Source: Paucibacter sp. B2R-40
GTDB taxonomy: Bacteria; Pseudomonadota; Gammaproteobacteria; Burkholderiales; Burkholderiaceae_C
Reading direction: 5' to 3'
DNA: 64,000 nt
Assembly: GCF_025717555.1 (NCBI RefSeq)
Contig: NZ_JAJIRP010000002.1
Span: forward strand, 310,001-374,000
Each line of letters begins with the position of its first letter. The first letter of the stretch is position 1. The translations under genes and the position numbers were made by a program. Below, piece by piece: positions 5,763-14,293 of this stretch. Under the pieces are notes generated by a model. It was not told the origin of the DNA. It searched no databases and saw only the letters and a program-made list of their open reading frames with translations.

Positions 5763-7169
5763 GTGACGGCGCCCTCCAGCGCTGGCCATGCGCAGCACTT
5801 GCTGCCTTTTTTGAGCCAGCTGTGCACGCAACCAGCCAAGGCGCCTGAAGGCAGCCCCAAACGTCGCGTCGCCGTGATCGGCTCCGGCATTGCCGGCTTG
5901 TCAGCGGCCTGGGCGCTGAGTACGCAAGCCACCGTCAGCTTGTTTGAAGCCAATGACTATTTCGGTGGTCACACGCACACCGTCGACATCGAACTGGAAG
6001 GCCAGCGCCACGGCGTTGACACCGGCTTCCTGGTCTTCAACGAACGCACTTATCCCCTGCTGATCGAGCTGTTCAAGCAATTGGGCGTTGACGTCGCCGC
6101 CAGCGAGATGTCGTTCTCGGTACAAGTGCCGGATCAGCAGTTGGAGTGGAGCGGCAGCAATCTGAACGGCGTGTTTGCTCAGCGCGCCAACCTGCTGCGG
6201 CCGGCCTTTTGGGGCATGTTGACCGACCTGCTGCGCTTTAACCGCCTGTGCACCGAGTTGGCCGAGCAAGGTCGTGAAGCCGCCCTGGCCCAACCCATCG
6301 GCGACTTCCTGCAACAGCATGGCTTCGGTCAAGCCTTCAGGAATTGGTATTTGCTGCCCATGGTCGCTTGCATCTGGTCTTGCCCGACCCAGCAAATGCT
6401 GGAGTTTCCGATCTCGACCTTGATACGCTTTTGCCACAACCACGGCCTGCTGCAGGTCGCTAACCGGCCGCAGTGGTACACCGTGCGAGGCGGTGCCAAG
6501 CACTATGTGGAAAAGCTGCTGAGCCGGATCACCGATGCCCGCCTGTCCTGCCCGGTGCAGCAGGTGCGGCGGCTGGCGCAAGGTGGGGTGGAGATCCACA
6601 GCGCTCGCGGCGTCGAAGTCTTCGACGAGGTGGTGATGGCCGGCCACAGCGACCAGTCGCTGCGAATGCTTGCCGAGCCAAGCAAGGCAGAGCAGCAAGT
6701 GCTGGGCGCCATTCCCTACCACCGCAACCGCGCGGTCCTGCATACCGACGCGCAGCTGATGCCGAGCCGGCCGCGCGCCTGGGCGGCTTGGAATTATGAG
6801 CATGGCGGCCAACAAAGCGGCAGCGAGCAGCGCGCCGTGTGCCTGCATTACTGGCTGAACCGCCTGCAGCCGCTGCCTTGGAAGCAGGCGGTGATGGTGT
6901 CGCTCAACCCCGTGCGCGAGCCGGCGCCGGCGCAGGTCCTGGCCGAATTTGATTACGCCCACCCGGTCTTTGATCGCCCGGCCGTTGCCGCGCAAGCGCG
7001 GCTCCCCTTGATTCAGGGCGAGGGCCATGTCTGGTATTGCGGCGCCTGGACACGCTACGGCTTTCACGAAGACGGTCTGCTCTCCGGCCTGAGCGTGGCC
7101 AAGCAATTGCTGGAGCGCTGGACTCAGCAGGCGCCCCAGCAGCCCGCCAGCCCGGCGAGCGCCGCATGA
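5763..7169 (+). CDS. FAD-dependent amine oxidase/desaturase-like protein
   Basis: Flavoprotein with the dinucleotide-binding motif VAVIGSGIAGLSAAWAL and the second motif GGHTHTVD, followed by the substrate domain of the amine oxidase/phytoene desaturase superfamily. In singlet-oxygen and LitR-controlled clusters such proteins occur beside CFA-synthase-like methylases; a fatty-acid desaturation role has been proposed for some. The N-terminus is uncertain: between the terminator at 5718 and the FAD motif (5867) there is no in-frame ATG. GTG 5763 is a tentative choice; TTG 5799 and 5811 are alternatives. An ATG at 5788 is out of frame and would need one extra T in the run at 5807-5812. The stop overlaps the next ATG (7166). 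First gene of the eight-gene run. Confidence 0.85.
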   Translation: MTAPSSAGHAQHLLPFLSQLCTQPAKAPEGSPKRRVAVIGSGIAGLSAAWALSTQATVSLFEANDYFGGHTHTVDIELEGQRHGVDTGFLVFNERTYPLLIELFKQLGVDVAASEMSFSVQVPDQQLEWSGSNLNGVFAQRANLLRPAFWGMLTDLLRFNRLCTELAEQGREAALAQPIGDFLQQHGFGQAFRNWYLLPMVACIWSCPTQQMLEFPISTLIRFCHNHGLLQVANRPQWYTVRGGAKHYVEKLLSRITDARLSCPVQQVRRLAQGGVEIHSARGVEVFDEVVMAGHSDQSLRMLAEPSKAEQQVLGAIPYHRNRAVLHTDAQLMPSRPRAWAAWNYEHGGQQSGSEQRAVCLHYWLNRLQPLPWKQAVMVSLNPVREPAPAQVLAEFDYAHPVFDRPAVAAQARLPLIQGEGHVWYCGAWTRYGFHEDGLLSGLSVAKQLLERWTQQAPQQPASPASAA

Positions 7170-7984
7170 AACCCGCCGCAGGCCAGCCCAGCGGCAGCGC
7201 CGCCTGGCCCGAGCAAGCGCTGATTGGGCGCGGCCAGGTGCGCCATCGGCGTTTGCAGCCGGCCCAGCATGGTTTCAGCTACCGCAGCTATTTTTTGATG
7301 CTGCCGCTGCGTGCGCTGCGGCGCTCGCCCTGCCCGGCGCTGCACCGCAATGCCCGCTTCGCGGCACTGCGCTGGTTGAGTTTTGCCGATGCCGACCACG
7401 GCGACGGCAGCCCCGACTGCCTGGCCTGGCTGGATGCCCTGCTGCAGCGCGAAGGCGTACATGACGCCGACGGCGAGGTTTGGCTGCACTGCTACCCGCG
7501 TGTACTCGGCCACACTTTCAAGCCGGTCAGCTTTTGGTATTGCCAGCGCGCCAACGGCGAGTTGGCGGCCATCGTCGTCGAGGTCAACAACACTTTCGGC
7601 GAGCGTCACTGCTATTTGCTGCAAGGCCCTGAGTTGGCCCTCGGGCGCGAGATGCAAGCGAGCAAGGTGTTCCATGTCTCGCCGTTTTGCCGGGTTGCCG
7701 GTCGTTATCGCTTTCGCTTCATGCACAGCAGCGGCCCCGGCGGGCTGCGCACCATTGCCCGCGTGGACCATGAAGACGACAACGGTGAGCTGCTCTTGCA
7801 GACCAGCGTCAGCGGCCAGCTGCAGCCCTTGAGCGAAGCCAGCGCTCGCGCGGCATTCTTCGCCGTGCCGGCGCTGAGCTTGCTGGTGCTGGCACGCATC
7901 CATTGGCAGGCCTTGCGGCTATGGATCAAGCGCGTGCCTTTCTTCTCGAAACCTCTCCCTCCCGAATCCCTGTTGACTCGCTGA
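7166..7984 (+). CDS. DUF1365 domain-containing protein
   Basis: 272 residues, recognisable as DUF1365: RGQVRHRRLQPAQHGFSYR near the N-terminus, CYPRVLGHTFKPVSFWYC in the middle, and KVFHVSPFCRVAGRYRFRF. The molecular function is not established. The family is nearly always encoded next to an FAD amine oxidase and a CFA-synthase-like protein, as here, which suggests a shared lipid-modification pathway. Start ATG 7166 overlaps the preceding stop and gives the usual short N-terminus before the first conserved block. A hydrophobic C-terminal segment near residues 228-248 could contact the membrane. Confidence 0.88.
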   Translation: MKPAAGQPSGSAAWPEQALIGRGQVRHRRLQPAQHGFSYRSYFLMLPLRALRRSPCPALHRNARFAALRWLSFADADHGDGSPDCLAWLDALLQREGVHDADGEVWLHCYPRVLGHTFKPVSFWYCQRANGELAAIVVEVNNTFGERHCYLLQGPELALGREMQASKVFHVSPFCRVAGRYRFRFMHSSGPGGLRTIARVDHEDDNGELLLQTSVSGQLQPLSEASARAAFFAVPALSLLVLARIHWQALRLWIKRVPFFSKPLPPESLLTR

Positions 7985-8000
7985 CGAGCCCATACCCCGT

Positions 8001-9221
8001 ATGAACTCCACCACCCTCAAACACCGCCTCGCCCTGCCCGACGATGCACCCGCGGCCGCCCGCACCGTGTTCGGCCTGCTCACGCATCTGCGCCACGGCA
8101 GCCTGGATGTGCAAATGCCGGACGGCGCGACCGCCCACTTTGGTGACGCCCATGGCCCGCGCGCGGCTTTTCGCATTCTCGACTGGGCCGTTTGCTCGGC
8201 CAGCCTGCGCTCGGGCGATATCGGCTTCGCCGAAAGCTATGTGGCCGGCCACTGGAACACGCCCGATCTGCGCGCCTTGCTGGAGCTGTTCATCCGCAAC
8301 CGGGCCAGCCTGGACCAGGCGATCTTCGGTTCCTGGTGGGGTGCGGCCCTGCACCGCGTTCGGCACCTGTTCAAGCGCAATAGCCGCGCCGGCAGCCGCA
8401 AGAACATCCATGCCCATTACGACATCGGCAATGATTTCTACAAGCTCTGGCTGGACCCGAGCATGAACTACTCCAGCGCCTGGTTCGAGGCCGGTGCCCA
8501 GCAATCCTTGAGCGAAGCGCAAACGGCCAAGATGCAGCGCGCCCTGCGCGAATGCGGCGTCCAAGCGGGCGACCGGGTGCTGGAAATCGGCTGTGGTTGG
8601 GGTGCGGTGGCCGAGACCGCCACGCGCGACTTTGGCGCGGCGCTGACCGGCGTCACCTTGTCCAGCGAACAACTGGCCTGGGCCCAGCGTCGCATGGCGG
8701 ATGCGGGGCTGAGCGCCAAAGCCGACCTGCGCTTGCAGGACTACCGCGACATCGCCGACCCGGCCTTCGATGCAGTGATCTCGATCGAGATGTTCGAAGC
8801 CGTCGGTCAGGAATACTGGGATGGCTATTTCAAGACCGTGCACGCCAAGCTCAAATCTGGCGGGCGCGCCTGCATCCAGACCATCACCATTCGCGATGAC
8901 TTGTTTGATCGCTACAGCCGCTCAAGCGACTTCATCCAGCAATACATCTTCCCCGGCGGTATGTTGCCCAGCCCAAGCAAGTTCCGCGCTCATGCAGCTA
9001 AAGCCGGCCTGCGGGTCGTCAATGAACTCGCTTTTGGGCAAGACTACGCGCGCACCTTGCAGCTTTGGCGCGACGCCTTTTTGCGCCATGAGGGCGCCGT
9101 GCGCGAGCAGGGTTTTGACACTCGCTTCCTGCGCCTGTGGGAGTTTTACCTAGCCTATTGCGAAGCCGCTTTCGCGGCCGGCAATACCGATGTGATGCAG
9201 TTCACTTTGGCGAGGGACTAG
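8001..9221 (+). CDS. Cyclopropane-fatty-acid synthase-like SAM methyltransferase
   Basis: 406 residues, the usual length of CFA synthases. The N-terminal ~110 residues are the family's substrate domain. HYDIGNDFYKLWLDPSMNYSSAWF is the conserved lipid/active-site stretch, VLEIGCGWGAVAE is SAM motif I, and EMFEAVG follows. These enzymes transfer a methyl group from SAM to double bonds of membrane phospholipid acyl chains. Next to an amine oxidase the product may be a methylated or furan fatty acid precursor rather than a cyclopropane (inference). It begins 16 bp after DUF1365 and ends 2 bp before the next ATG. Confidence 0.9.
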   Translation: MNSTTLKHRLALPDDAPAAARTVFGLLTHLRHGSLDVQMPDGATAHFGDAHGPRAAFRILDWAVCSASLRSGDIGFAESYVAGHWNTPDLRALLELFIRNRASLDQAIFGSWWGAALHRVRHLFKRNSRAGSRKNIHAHYDIGNDFYKLWLDPSMNYSSAWFEAGAQQSLSEAQTAKMQRALRECGVQAGDRVLEIGCGWGAVAETATRDFGAALTGVTLSSEQLAWAQRRMADAGLSAKADLRLQDYRDIADPAFDAVISIEMFEAVGQEYWDGYFKTVHAKLKSGGRACIQTITIRDDLFDRYSRSSDFIQQYIFPGGMLPSPSKFRAHAAKAGLRVVNELAFGQDYARTLQLWRDAFLRHEGAVREQGFDTRFLRLWEFYLAYCEAAFAAGNTDVMQFTLARD

Positions 9222-9223
9222 CC

Positions 9224-9793
9224 ATGCAACGCCGCCGCGCATGCCAACTCGGGGTCGCCGCCCTAACGCCAATTTTACTGACACCCCAGCTCAGTTTGGC
9301 GGGCCCCGGCGAAGCGGCGTCGGCGGCGCCTCCGGAGCTGACGAACTTGCGCCAGCTGGCGCAAGCGCAGATGCGCTTCTTCGGCCTGCTGATTTACGAC
9401 ATCCGGCTGTGGGCCAAGGACGCGGTCGACGCGCAAAACTGGCCGCAGCAGGTTTTGGCACTGGAGCTGGAATACGCCCGCAGCCTGAGCGGCACCGAGA
9501 TCGCCAAACGTTCGCTGACCGAGATGCGCCGCCAATCCGAGATCGGCAGCGAACAAGCCCAGCGCTGGTTGGCCGAGATGGAGGCTGCATTCCCCGACGT
9601 CAAAGCGGGCGACCGCATCAGCGGCCTCAACGAACCCGGCGCTGGTATCAATTTCTTCGTCAACGGCCGCCTGCAACGCAGCATCAAAGACCCCGTCTTC
9701 AGCCGCCTGTTCATGGGCATCTGGCTAGCCCCGCAAACGTCCGAGCCCAAGCTGCGCAAGCAGTTATTGGGTAGCGCAGCCGGTGGTGCTTGA
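9224..9793 (+). CDS. Chalcone isomerase-like exported protein
   Basis: 189 residues. The first ~30 (RRRACQLGV, then a hydrophobic run ending LSLAGP) look like a signal peptide with a twin-arginine-like start. The mature part resembles the bacterial chalcone isomerase-like domain: FFGLLIYDIRLWA at its start, LELEYARSLSGTEIAKRSLTEM, and PGAGINFFVNG near the end. Bacterial members are not flavonoid enzymes; they are thought to bind fatty acids. ATG 9224 follows the CFA stop by 2 bp. Its end overlaps the MFS gene by 11 bp, so it is translated with the lipid-modification genes. Function unknown; periplasmic lipid binding is the likely role. Confidence 0.8.
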   Translation: MQRRRACQLGVAALTPILLTPQLSLAGPGEAASAAPPELTNLRQLAQAQMRFFGLLIYDIRLWAKDAVDAQNWPQQVLALELEYARSLSGTEIAKRSLTEMRRQSEIGSEQAQRWLAEMEAAFPDVKAGDRISGLNEPGAGINFFVNGRLQRSIKDPVFSRLFMGIWLAPQTSEPKLRKQLLGSAAGGA

Positions 9794-11048
9794 ACCGACG
9801 CTGAGCCCCGCAGCCGGCGCGCGCTATGGCGCACTCGGCTTCGCGCTGGCCTTTGTGGCCTTGCCGCTCTATATCACCCTGCCCGCCCATTACGCCCAAG
9901 AATTCGGCATGCCGCTGGCCCTGCTGGGCGCGCTGCTGCTGGGCGCGCGCTTGGCCGACGCCTTGATCGACCCCTGGATCGGGCGCTTGTGTGACCGCTG
10001 GCTGATTCAGCACGCGAGCCGCGTCCTACCCTTGATGGCGGCCGCCGCAACACTCTTGCTGCTGGGCTTTGTGGGCCTGTTCTTCCCGCCCTGGCGCGGG
10101 CAGACCGCCTTGCTGCTCTGGTGCGGCGCTTTTCTGATGCTCACCTATCTTGGCTATAGCTTGCTGAGCGTGATGCACCAAGCCTGGGGCGCGCGCCTGG
10201 GCGGCTCGGCCGGCAAGCAGACAAGGGTGGTCGCCTGGCGCGAGGGCTTTGCGCTCGCGGGCGTGATCAGCGCCAGCTTGCTGCCGGGTTTGCTCGGCCT
10301 ACCGGTCACGGCTGCAGCCTTGGGCGCGGCCCTGCTGCTGGGCCTGTTGTTGCTGCGCCTGGCCCCACGTGCGCCGGCTTTACGGCTTGAAGCCAGTGTT
10401 GCAGCCGTTCCAGTCTGGGAGTCGGCGGCATTCAGGCGTCTGCTGGCGGTGTTTTTGCTCAACGGCATTGCGGCCGCGATACCGGCCAGCCTCTTGCTGT
10501 TTTTCGTCCGAGACCGCTTGCAAGCGCCGCAATGGGAAGGCGCCTTTCTGGGCCTGTACTTCATTGCGGCGGCGCTGTCTTTGCCGCTGTGGCTGCGCAT
10601 GGTGGCCCGCATAGGCCAAGCGCGCAGCTGGGGCTTGGCCATGCTATTGGCCGTGGCGGCTTTTGCCTGGGCGGCCACCTTGGGTGCCGATGACAGCTTA
10701 GCCTTCGCCTTGATCTGCGTGGCCAGCGGCTTTGCTGTCGGCGCCGACCTGGCCATTCCTGGCGCCATGCTGGCCCGCGTGGTGCACGCGGCGGGCTATG
10801 GCGGGCGGGCCGAGGGCGCTTTCTTTGGCTGGTGGAATGCGGCCACCAAGCTCAACCTGGCCTTGGCTGCCGGCTTGAGCCTGCCGCTGCTGCAGGTGCT
10901 GGACTACGCGCCCGGCCGGCGCGACGCCGATGCCTTGCGCGCACTCACGCTCGCCTATTGCCTATTGCCCTGTGTATTGAAGCTGCTGGCCGCCGGCCTG
11001 CTGTACCTGTTCTGGATACGCCCCAAAGGCGCCGAGGAGTTGATGTGA
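9783..11048 (+). CDS. MFS transporter (GPH/MFS_2-like)
   Basis: 421 residues with about 12 hydrophobic segments spread over the whole length. A cytoplasmic-loop motif DALIDPWIGRLCDR after the second segment is typical of the glycoside-pentoside-hexuronide/MFS_2 branch, which also includes lysophospholipid carriers such as LplT/Mfsd2a-like proteins. Start GTG 9783 (or GTG 9786) lies inside the end of the previous gene, and its stop overlaps the GTG of the next. Within a fatty-acid-modification operon a lipid or lysolipid substrate is more likely than a sugar, but this is context only. Confidence 0.85.
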   Translation: MVLEPTLSPAAGARYGALGFALAFVALPLYITLPAHYAQEFGMPLALLGALLLGARLADALIDPWIGRLCDRWLIQHASRVLPLMAAAATLLLLGFVGLFFPPWRGQTALLLWCGAFLMLTYLGYSLLSVMHQAWGARLGGSAGKQTRVVAWREGFALAGVISASLLPGLLGLPVTAAALGAALLLGLLLLRLAPRAPALRLEASVAAVPVWESAAFRRLLAVFLLNGIAAAIPASLLLFFVRDRLQAPQWEGAFLGLYFIAAALSLPLWLRMVARIGQARSWGLAMLLAVAAFAWAATLGADDSLAFALICVASGFAVGADLAIPGAMLARVVHAAGYGGRAEGAFFGWWNAATKLNLALAAGLSLPLLQVLDYAPGRRDADALRALTLAYCLLPCVLKLLAAGLLYLFWIRPKGAEELM

Positions 11049-11590
11049 AGCTGCTGTTCAAATTTTTCTGGGCTCTCAAATTCGCCGCTTTGGCGCTCTT
11101 GTTGAGCGCCTGCGCCGCTCCGCCCAACCCGGCCGACTACGCGCAGGAAACGCCCAAGCTGGAACTGCGCAATTATTTGAACGGTCCCTTACTGGCCCAC
11201 GGTATCTTCACCGACCGCAGCGGCCATGTGAAGCGGCGCTTCACCGTCAAGCTCAAGGGAACCTGGGAAGGCGATACCGGCGTGCTGGAAGAAGACTTCG
11301 AATACAGCGACGGCGCCAAGGAGCGGCGCGTCTGGACCATCAAGGACCTGGGCGAAGGGCGCTACAGCGGCACGGCCGGCGATGTGGTCGGCACGGCCAC
11401 CGGCGTGGCCGCCGGCAACGCCCTGCGCTGGAGCTACACGCTCAAATTGCCGGTGGACGGCAAGGTCTACGAGGTCGATTTTGACGATTGGATGTACCTG
11501 ATCGACGACAAGGTGATGCTCAACAAGGCGCGCATGAGCAAGTTCGGCTTCGAGCTGGGCCAAGTGACCTTGTCCTTCCAGAAGCTCTGA
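11045..11590 (+). CDS. DUF3833 family lipoprotein
   Basis: 181 residues. A signal peptide ends in the lipobox LLSAC (Cys about residue 21), so the protein is probably anchored in the outer membrane. The body (LRNYLNGPLLAHGIFTDR, then KGTWEGDTGVLEEDF and DDWMYLIDD) matches DUF3833, a calycin/lipocalin-like family. GTG 11045 overlaps the MFS stop. Members co-occur with the FAD oxidase-CFA-DUF1365 set. A role in carrying or sensing modified lipids in the periplasm is plausible but unproven. Confidence 0.82.
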   Translation: MKLLFKFFWALKFAALALLLSACAAPPNPADYAQETPKLELRNYLNGPLLAHGIFTDRSGHVKRRFTVKLKGTWEGDTGVLEEDFEYSDGAKERRVWTIKDLGEGRYSGTAGDVVGTATGVAAGNALRWSYTLKLPVDGKVYEVDFDDWMYLIDDKVMLNKARMSKFGFELGQVTLSFQKL

Positions 11591-11596
11591 GTCACC

Positions 11597-12382
11597 ATGT
11601 CTTTGAACCCCAAAATCAGCCACTGGCAGGGCCGCATTGTCTGGCTGGTCGGCGCCTCCAGCGGTATCGGCCAGGCCTTGGCGCACAGCCTGCATCAGGC
11701 CGGTGCGCGCGTGATCGTGTCGGCCCGCCAGGCGGAACTGCTCCAGCAATTTGTGGTCGAGCATCCCGGGAGCTTGGCTCTGCCACTCGATGTTTTGGAC
11801 CCTGAGGCCTTGAAGCAGGCCGCTAAATCGGTGGTGCGCAGCTATGGCCGTATCGACCTGACGGTCTACTGCGCCGGCTACTACCAAGCGATGAGCGCGC
11901 AACGCTTCTCGCTCGCCGAGGCGCGCCGGCATATCGACGTCAACTATATTGGCGCCTTGAATCTGCTCGACAGCTTGCTCCCACAGCTGCTGCTGCAAGC
12001 CCATCAAGGCTGCGGCGGCCACATCAGCTTGATCTCGAGCGTGGCAGGTTTCCGCGGCCTGCCCAAATCGCTGGCCTACGGTCCGTCAAAAGCGGCACTG
12101 AGTCACTTGGCCGAGGCCCTCTATCTTGATTTATCCGGCGAAGGCATCGGCGTGTCTGTCATACACCCCGGCTTTGTCGAGACGCCGCTGACCGCGCAGA
12201 ACGACTTCAAGATGCCCGCCTTGATCACTGCCGAGGCAGCGGCGGCGGCCATCATCAAGGGCTGGGGCCAAGGCAAATTCGAAATTCATTTTCCTAAACG
12301 ATTCACGCTTTGGCTCAAGGCCCTGCGCCTGCTGGGCCATGGGGCTTACTTTGCCGTGATCAGAAAATTCATTCAGCCATGA
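11597..12382 (+). CDS. Short-chain dehydrogenase/reductase
   Basis: 261 residues with the classical SDR pattern: cofactor motif GASSGIGQ near residue 20, structural segment YCAG, catalytic Ser in ISLISSVAG and YGPSKAA with catalytic Tyr and Lys. The residue pattern after strand beta2 (VSARQ) favours NADP(H). It is the seventh gene of the run and ends in an ATGA overlap with the next gene. The substrate is likely a hydroxy/keto intermediate of the lipid-modification route; no closer assignment is possible. Confidence 0.88.
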   Translation: MSLNPKISHWQGRIVWLVGASSGIGQALAHSLHQAGARVIVSARQAELLQQFVVEHPGSLALPLDVLDPEALKQAAKSVVRSYGRIDLTVYCAGYYQAMSAQRFSLAEARRHIDVNYIGALNLLDSLLPQLLLQAHQGCGGHISLISSVAGFRGLPKSLAYGPSKAALSHLAEALYLDLSGEGIGVSVIHPGFVETPLTAQNDFKMPALITAEAAAAAIIKGWGQGKFEIHFPKRFTLWLKALRLLGHGAYFAVIRKFIQP

Positions 12383-12825
12383 GCCCTCACGCCGAAGACC
12401 ACCCCGACCCACGCGCCGCCGCCGCGATCCGCTTTTTTGAGCAGCTCAGCGCGGACGATGTGCAGTGGATGGGCCGGCATTACACCGAACAGGCTTTCTT
12501 CAAAGACCCGTTCAACGAAGTCCGCGACTTGATCGGTGTGCAGCGCATCTTTGCCCATATGTTTGAAACCTTGGACGCGCCGCGTTTCGAGGTGCTCGAC
12601 TGCCTGGTTCAAAACCAGCAATGCTTTCTGACCTGGGACTTCAGCTTCAGGCTCCAGGGCCAAACGCAGCAGCGCCATATTCACGGCAGCAGCCATCTGC
12701 GCTTTGCCGCCGACGGCCGCATCGCCTACCACCGCGACTATTGGGACGCGGCCGAAGAGTTCTACGAGAAGCTGCCGCTGCTGGGCGGTTTGCTGCGCTT
12801 GATCAAACGCCGGCTAAAGGTCTGA
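12379..12825 (+). CDS. NTF2-like (SnoaL-type) protein
   Basis: 148 residues of the SnoaL/NTF2 alpha+beta cone fold: IRFFEQLSADDVQWM, then YTEQAFFKDPFNEV, FSFRLQ and the paired strands GSSHLRFAADGRIAYHRDYWDAAEEFYEKLP. Family members are small isomerases, hydrolases or ligand-binding proteins. The conserved ending is the form seen in photolyase/LitR clusters of other proteobacteria. Last gene of the presumed operon; converges on corA with no visible terminator. Catalytic role unknown. Confidence 0.82.
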   Translation: MSPHAEDHPDPRAAAAIRFFEQLSADDVQWMGRHYTEQAFFKDPFNEVRDLIGVQRIFAHMFETLDAPRFEVLDCLVQNQQCFLTWDFSFRLQGQTQQRHIHGSSHLRFAADGRIAYHRDYWDAAEEFYEKLPLLGGLLRLIKRRLKV

Positions 12826-12843
12826 TCAGCGGCGCCGGCCGAA

Positions 12844-13818
12844 TCAGCGCAGCCAACCCTTGCGGCGGAAGTAAATGAAGGGGGCCGCGACCGAGGCCGC
12901 CATCAGACCCAGCGCAAAGGGATAGCCCCAGGCGTAGTCCAGCTCGGGCATGAACTTGAAATTCATACCGTAGATGCTGGCAATCAGCGTTGGCGGCAGC
13001 AGCGCGACGCTGGCCACCGAGAAGATCTTGATGATCTTGTTCTGGTTGATATTGATGAAACCGACGGTCGCGTCCATCAAGAAGTTGATCTTGTCGAACA
13101 AAAAGGCGGTGTGCGAGTCGAGCGAATCGATGTCGCGCAGAATCTGCCGAGATTCCTCGAACTGCTCGGCATTGAGCATGCGGCTGCGCATCATGAAGCT
13201 CAAGGCGCGCCGTGTATCCATCACGTTACGGCGGATGCGCCCGTTCAAATCTTCCTCGCGCGCAATCGCCGACAGCACCTCGCCGGCCTCGGCGTCATTG
13301 ACGTCCTTCTTCAACACGCGGGCGCTGACGGTTTCCAGCTTATCGTAGATGCCTTCCAGGATGTCGGCCGAATATTCGGCGTCGGCGTCATACAGCTTCA
13401 GCAAAACATCCTTGGCGTCTTCGATCAAGGCGGGGATACGCCTTGCGCGCAGACGCAAGAGGCGGAACACCGGCAGGTCTTCGTTGTGAATCGAAAACAG
13501 CACATTGTTGTGAAGGATGAAGGCGACCCGCACATTGCGGGTGTTGGCATCGTCGTCGATCAAGAAGTCGGAGCGGATGTGCAACTCGCCGTTGTCTTCT
13601 TCGTAAAACCGCGCCGACTCTTCCAAATCTTCGTCGACGATGTCCTCGGGGATAACCAAGCCGAAGCGGTCCTTGATCCAGCCTTTTTCCTCGGCGCTGG
13701 GCAACTCCAGATCCACCCATACTGGGCGCGACTGAGCGAGATCCTCGGCGGATTCAATTTCTTCTTGGAAAAGCCCGCCCTTCAGGCGGCCGTTGTCGAG
13801 CGTGAAAACATTCAGCAT
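12844..13818 (-). CDS. corA: CorA-family magnesium/cobalt transporter
   Basis: 324 residues. A soluble alpha/beta N-terminal domain and long coiled stalk helix lead to two C-terminal transmembrane segments separated by the selectivity motif YGMNF. The C-terminus is basic (RRKGWLR), as in CorA pentamers that conduct Mg2+ (and Co2+, Ni2+) down the membrane potential. ATG 13818 is chosen because GGAG stands 7 bp before it and MLNVFTL is the usual start. An in-frame ATG 18 bp upstream is less likely. A long leader with several hairpins precedes it. Confidence 0.93.
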   Translation of the reverse strand: MLNVFTLDNGRLKGGLFQEEIESAEDLAQSRPVWVDLELPSAEEKGWIKDRFGLVIPEDIVDEDLEESARFYEEDNGELHIRSDFLIDDDANTRNVRVAFILHNNVLFSIHNEDLPVFRLLRLRARRIPALIEDAKDVLLKLYDADAEYSADILEGIYDKLETVSARVLKKDVNDAEAGEVLSAIAREEDLNGRIRRNVMDTRRALSFMMRSRMLNAEQFEESRQILRDIDSLDSHTAFLFDKINFLMDATVGFININQNKIIKIFSVASVALLPPTLIASIYGMNFKFMPELDYAWGYPFALGLMAASVAAPFIYFRRKGWLR

Positions 13819-14293
13819 GCAGATCTCCAGCGCCATTGCGCCGCATTGAGTCTGGACGGGCTCGCCGTCCGGGAGTGGATGGGGGGTGGGACCGTCTCAC
13901 TCCGGACAATCGGCTGATTGCTTCAATCAGGGCCGACAGGCGATAGTGTGGACGGTCACCTAGGGTGATCGCTGTCCAAGAAAAGGCTCCGTAGCTGTAA
14001 TAGAGCAATTATCACCGAGCATCAGCAGCCCAACGATCCAAAAGCGCTTGAAATCAAGCATTTGACTGCCAGAAATTGACCCCAACACAAACCCGCAGCG
14101 CTGTCGCCAAGTAAGTAGCTCGGACTATGCCCCTTCCAAATGCCGTAAAGGACTTGTCACGAAAGCTCTTCCGGTGCAAACTGAATTCACCGATCCACTC
14201 CCAAAGCCGAACTCAGCGACCCAGCAATAAATCAACTCGTTCTTTGCACTTTGTTTTTTGTCTTCTCGATTTCCCCTTGTGAAAGGAGGCTTT
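13819..14293. other. Gene-free divergent control region of corA and hpf
   Basis: About 475 bp with no supported gene. The corA-proximal half holds several dyads: GGACGG/CCGTCC (13854-13870), GATTG-CTT-CAATC near 13915-13927, and GGTGATC/GATCACC-like pairs near 13955-13975. If transcribed, these give corA a structured leader. An 84-codon minus-strand frame crosses into corA and has no recognisable similarity. The hpf-proximal end carries AAAGGAGG (14282-14289), a near-perfect Shine-Dalgarno. Confidence 0.45.

Noticed and set aside
13754-14008. 84-codon minus-strand frame upstream of corA as a leader peptide or small gene
   Set aside because: It overlaps corA in another frame, has no recognisable similarity and no clear Shine-Dalgarno; the dyads in it fit a non-coding leader.
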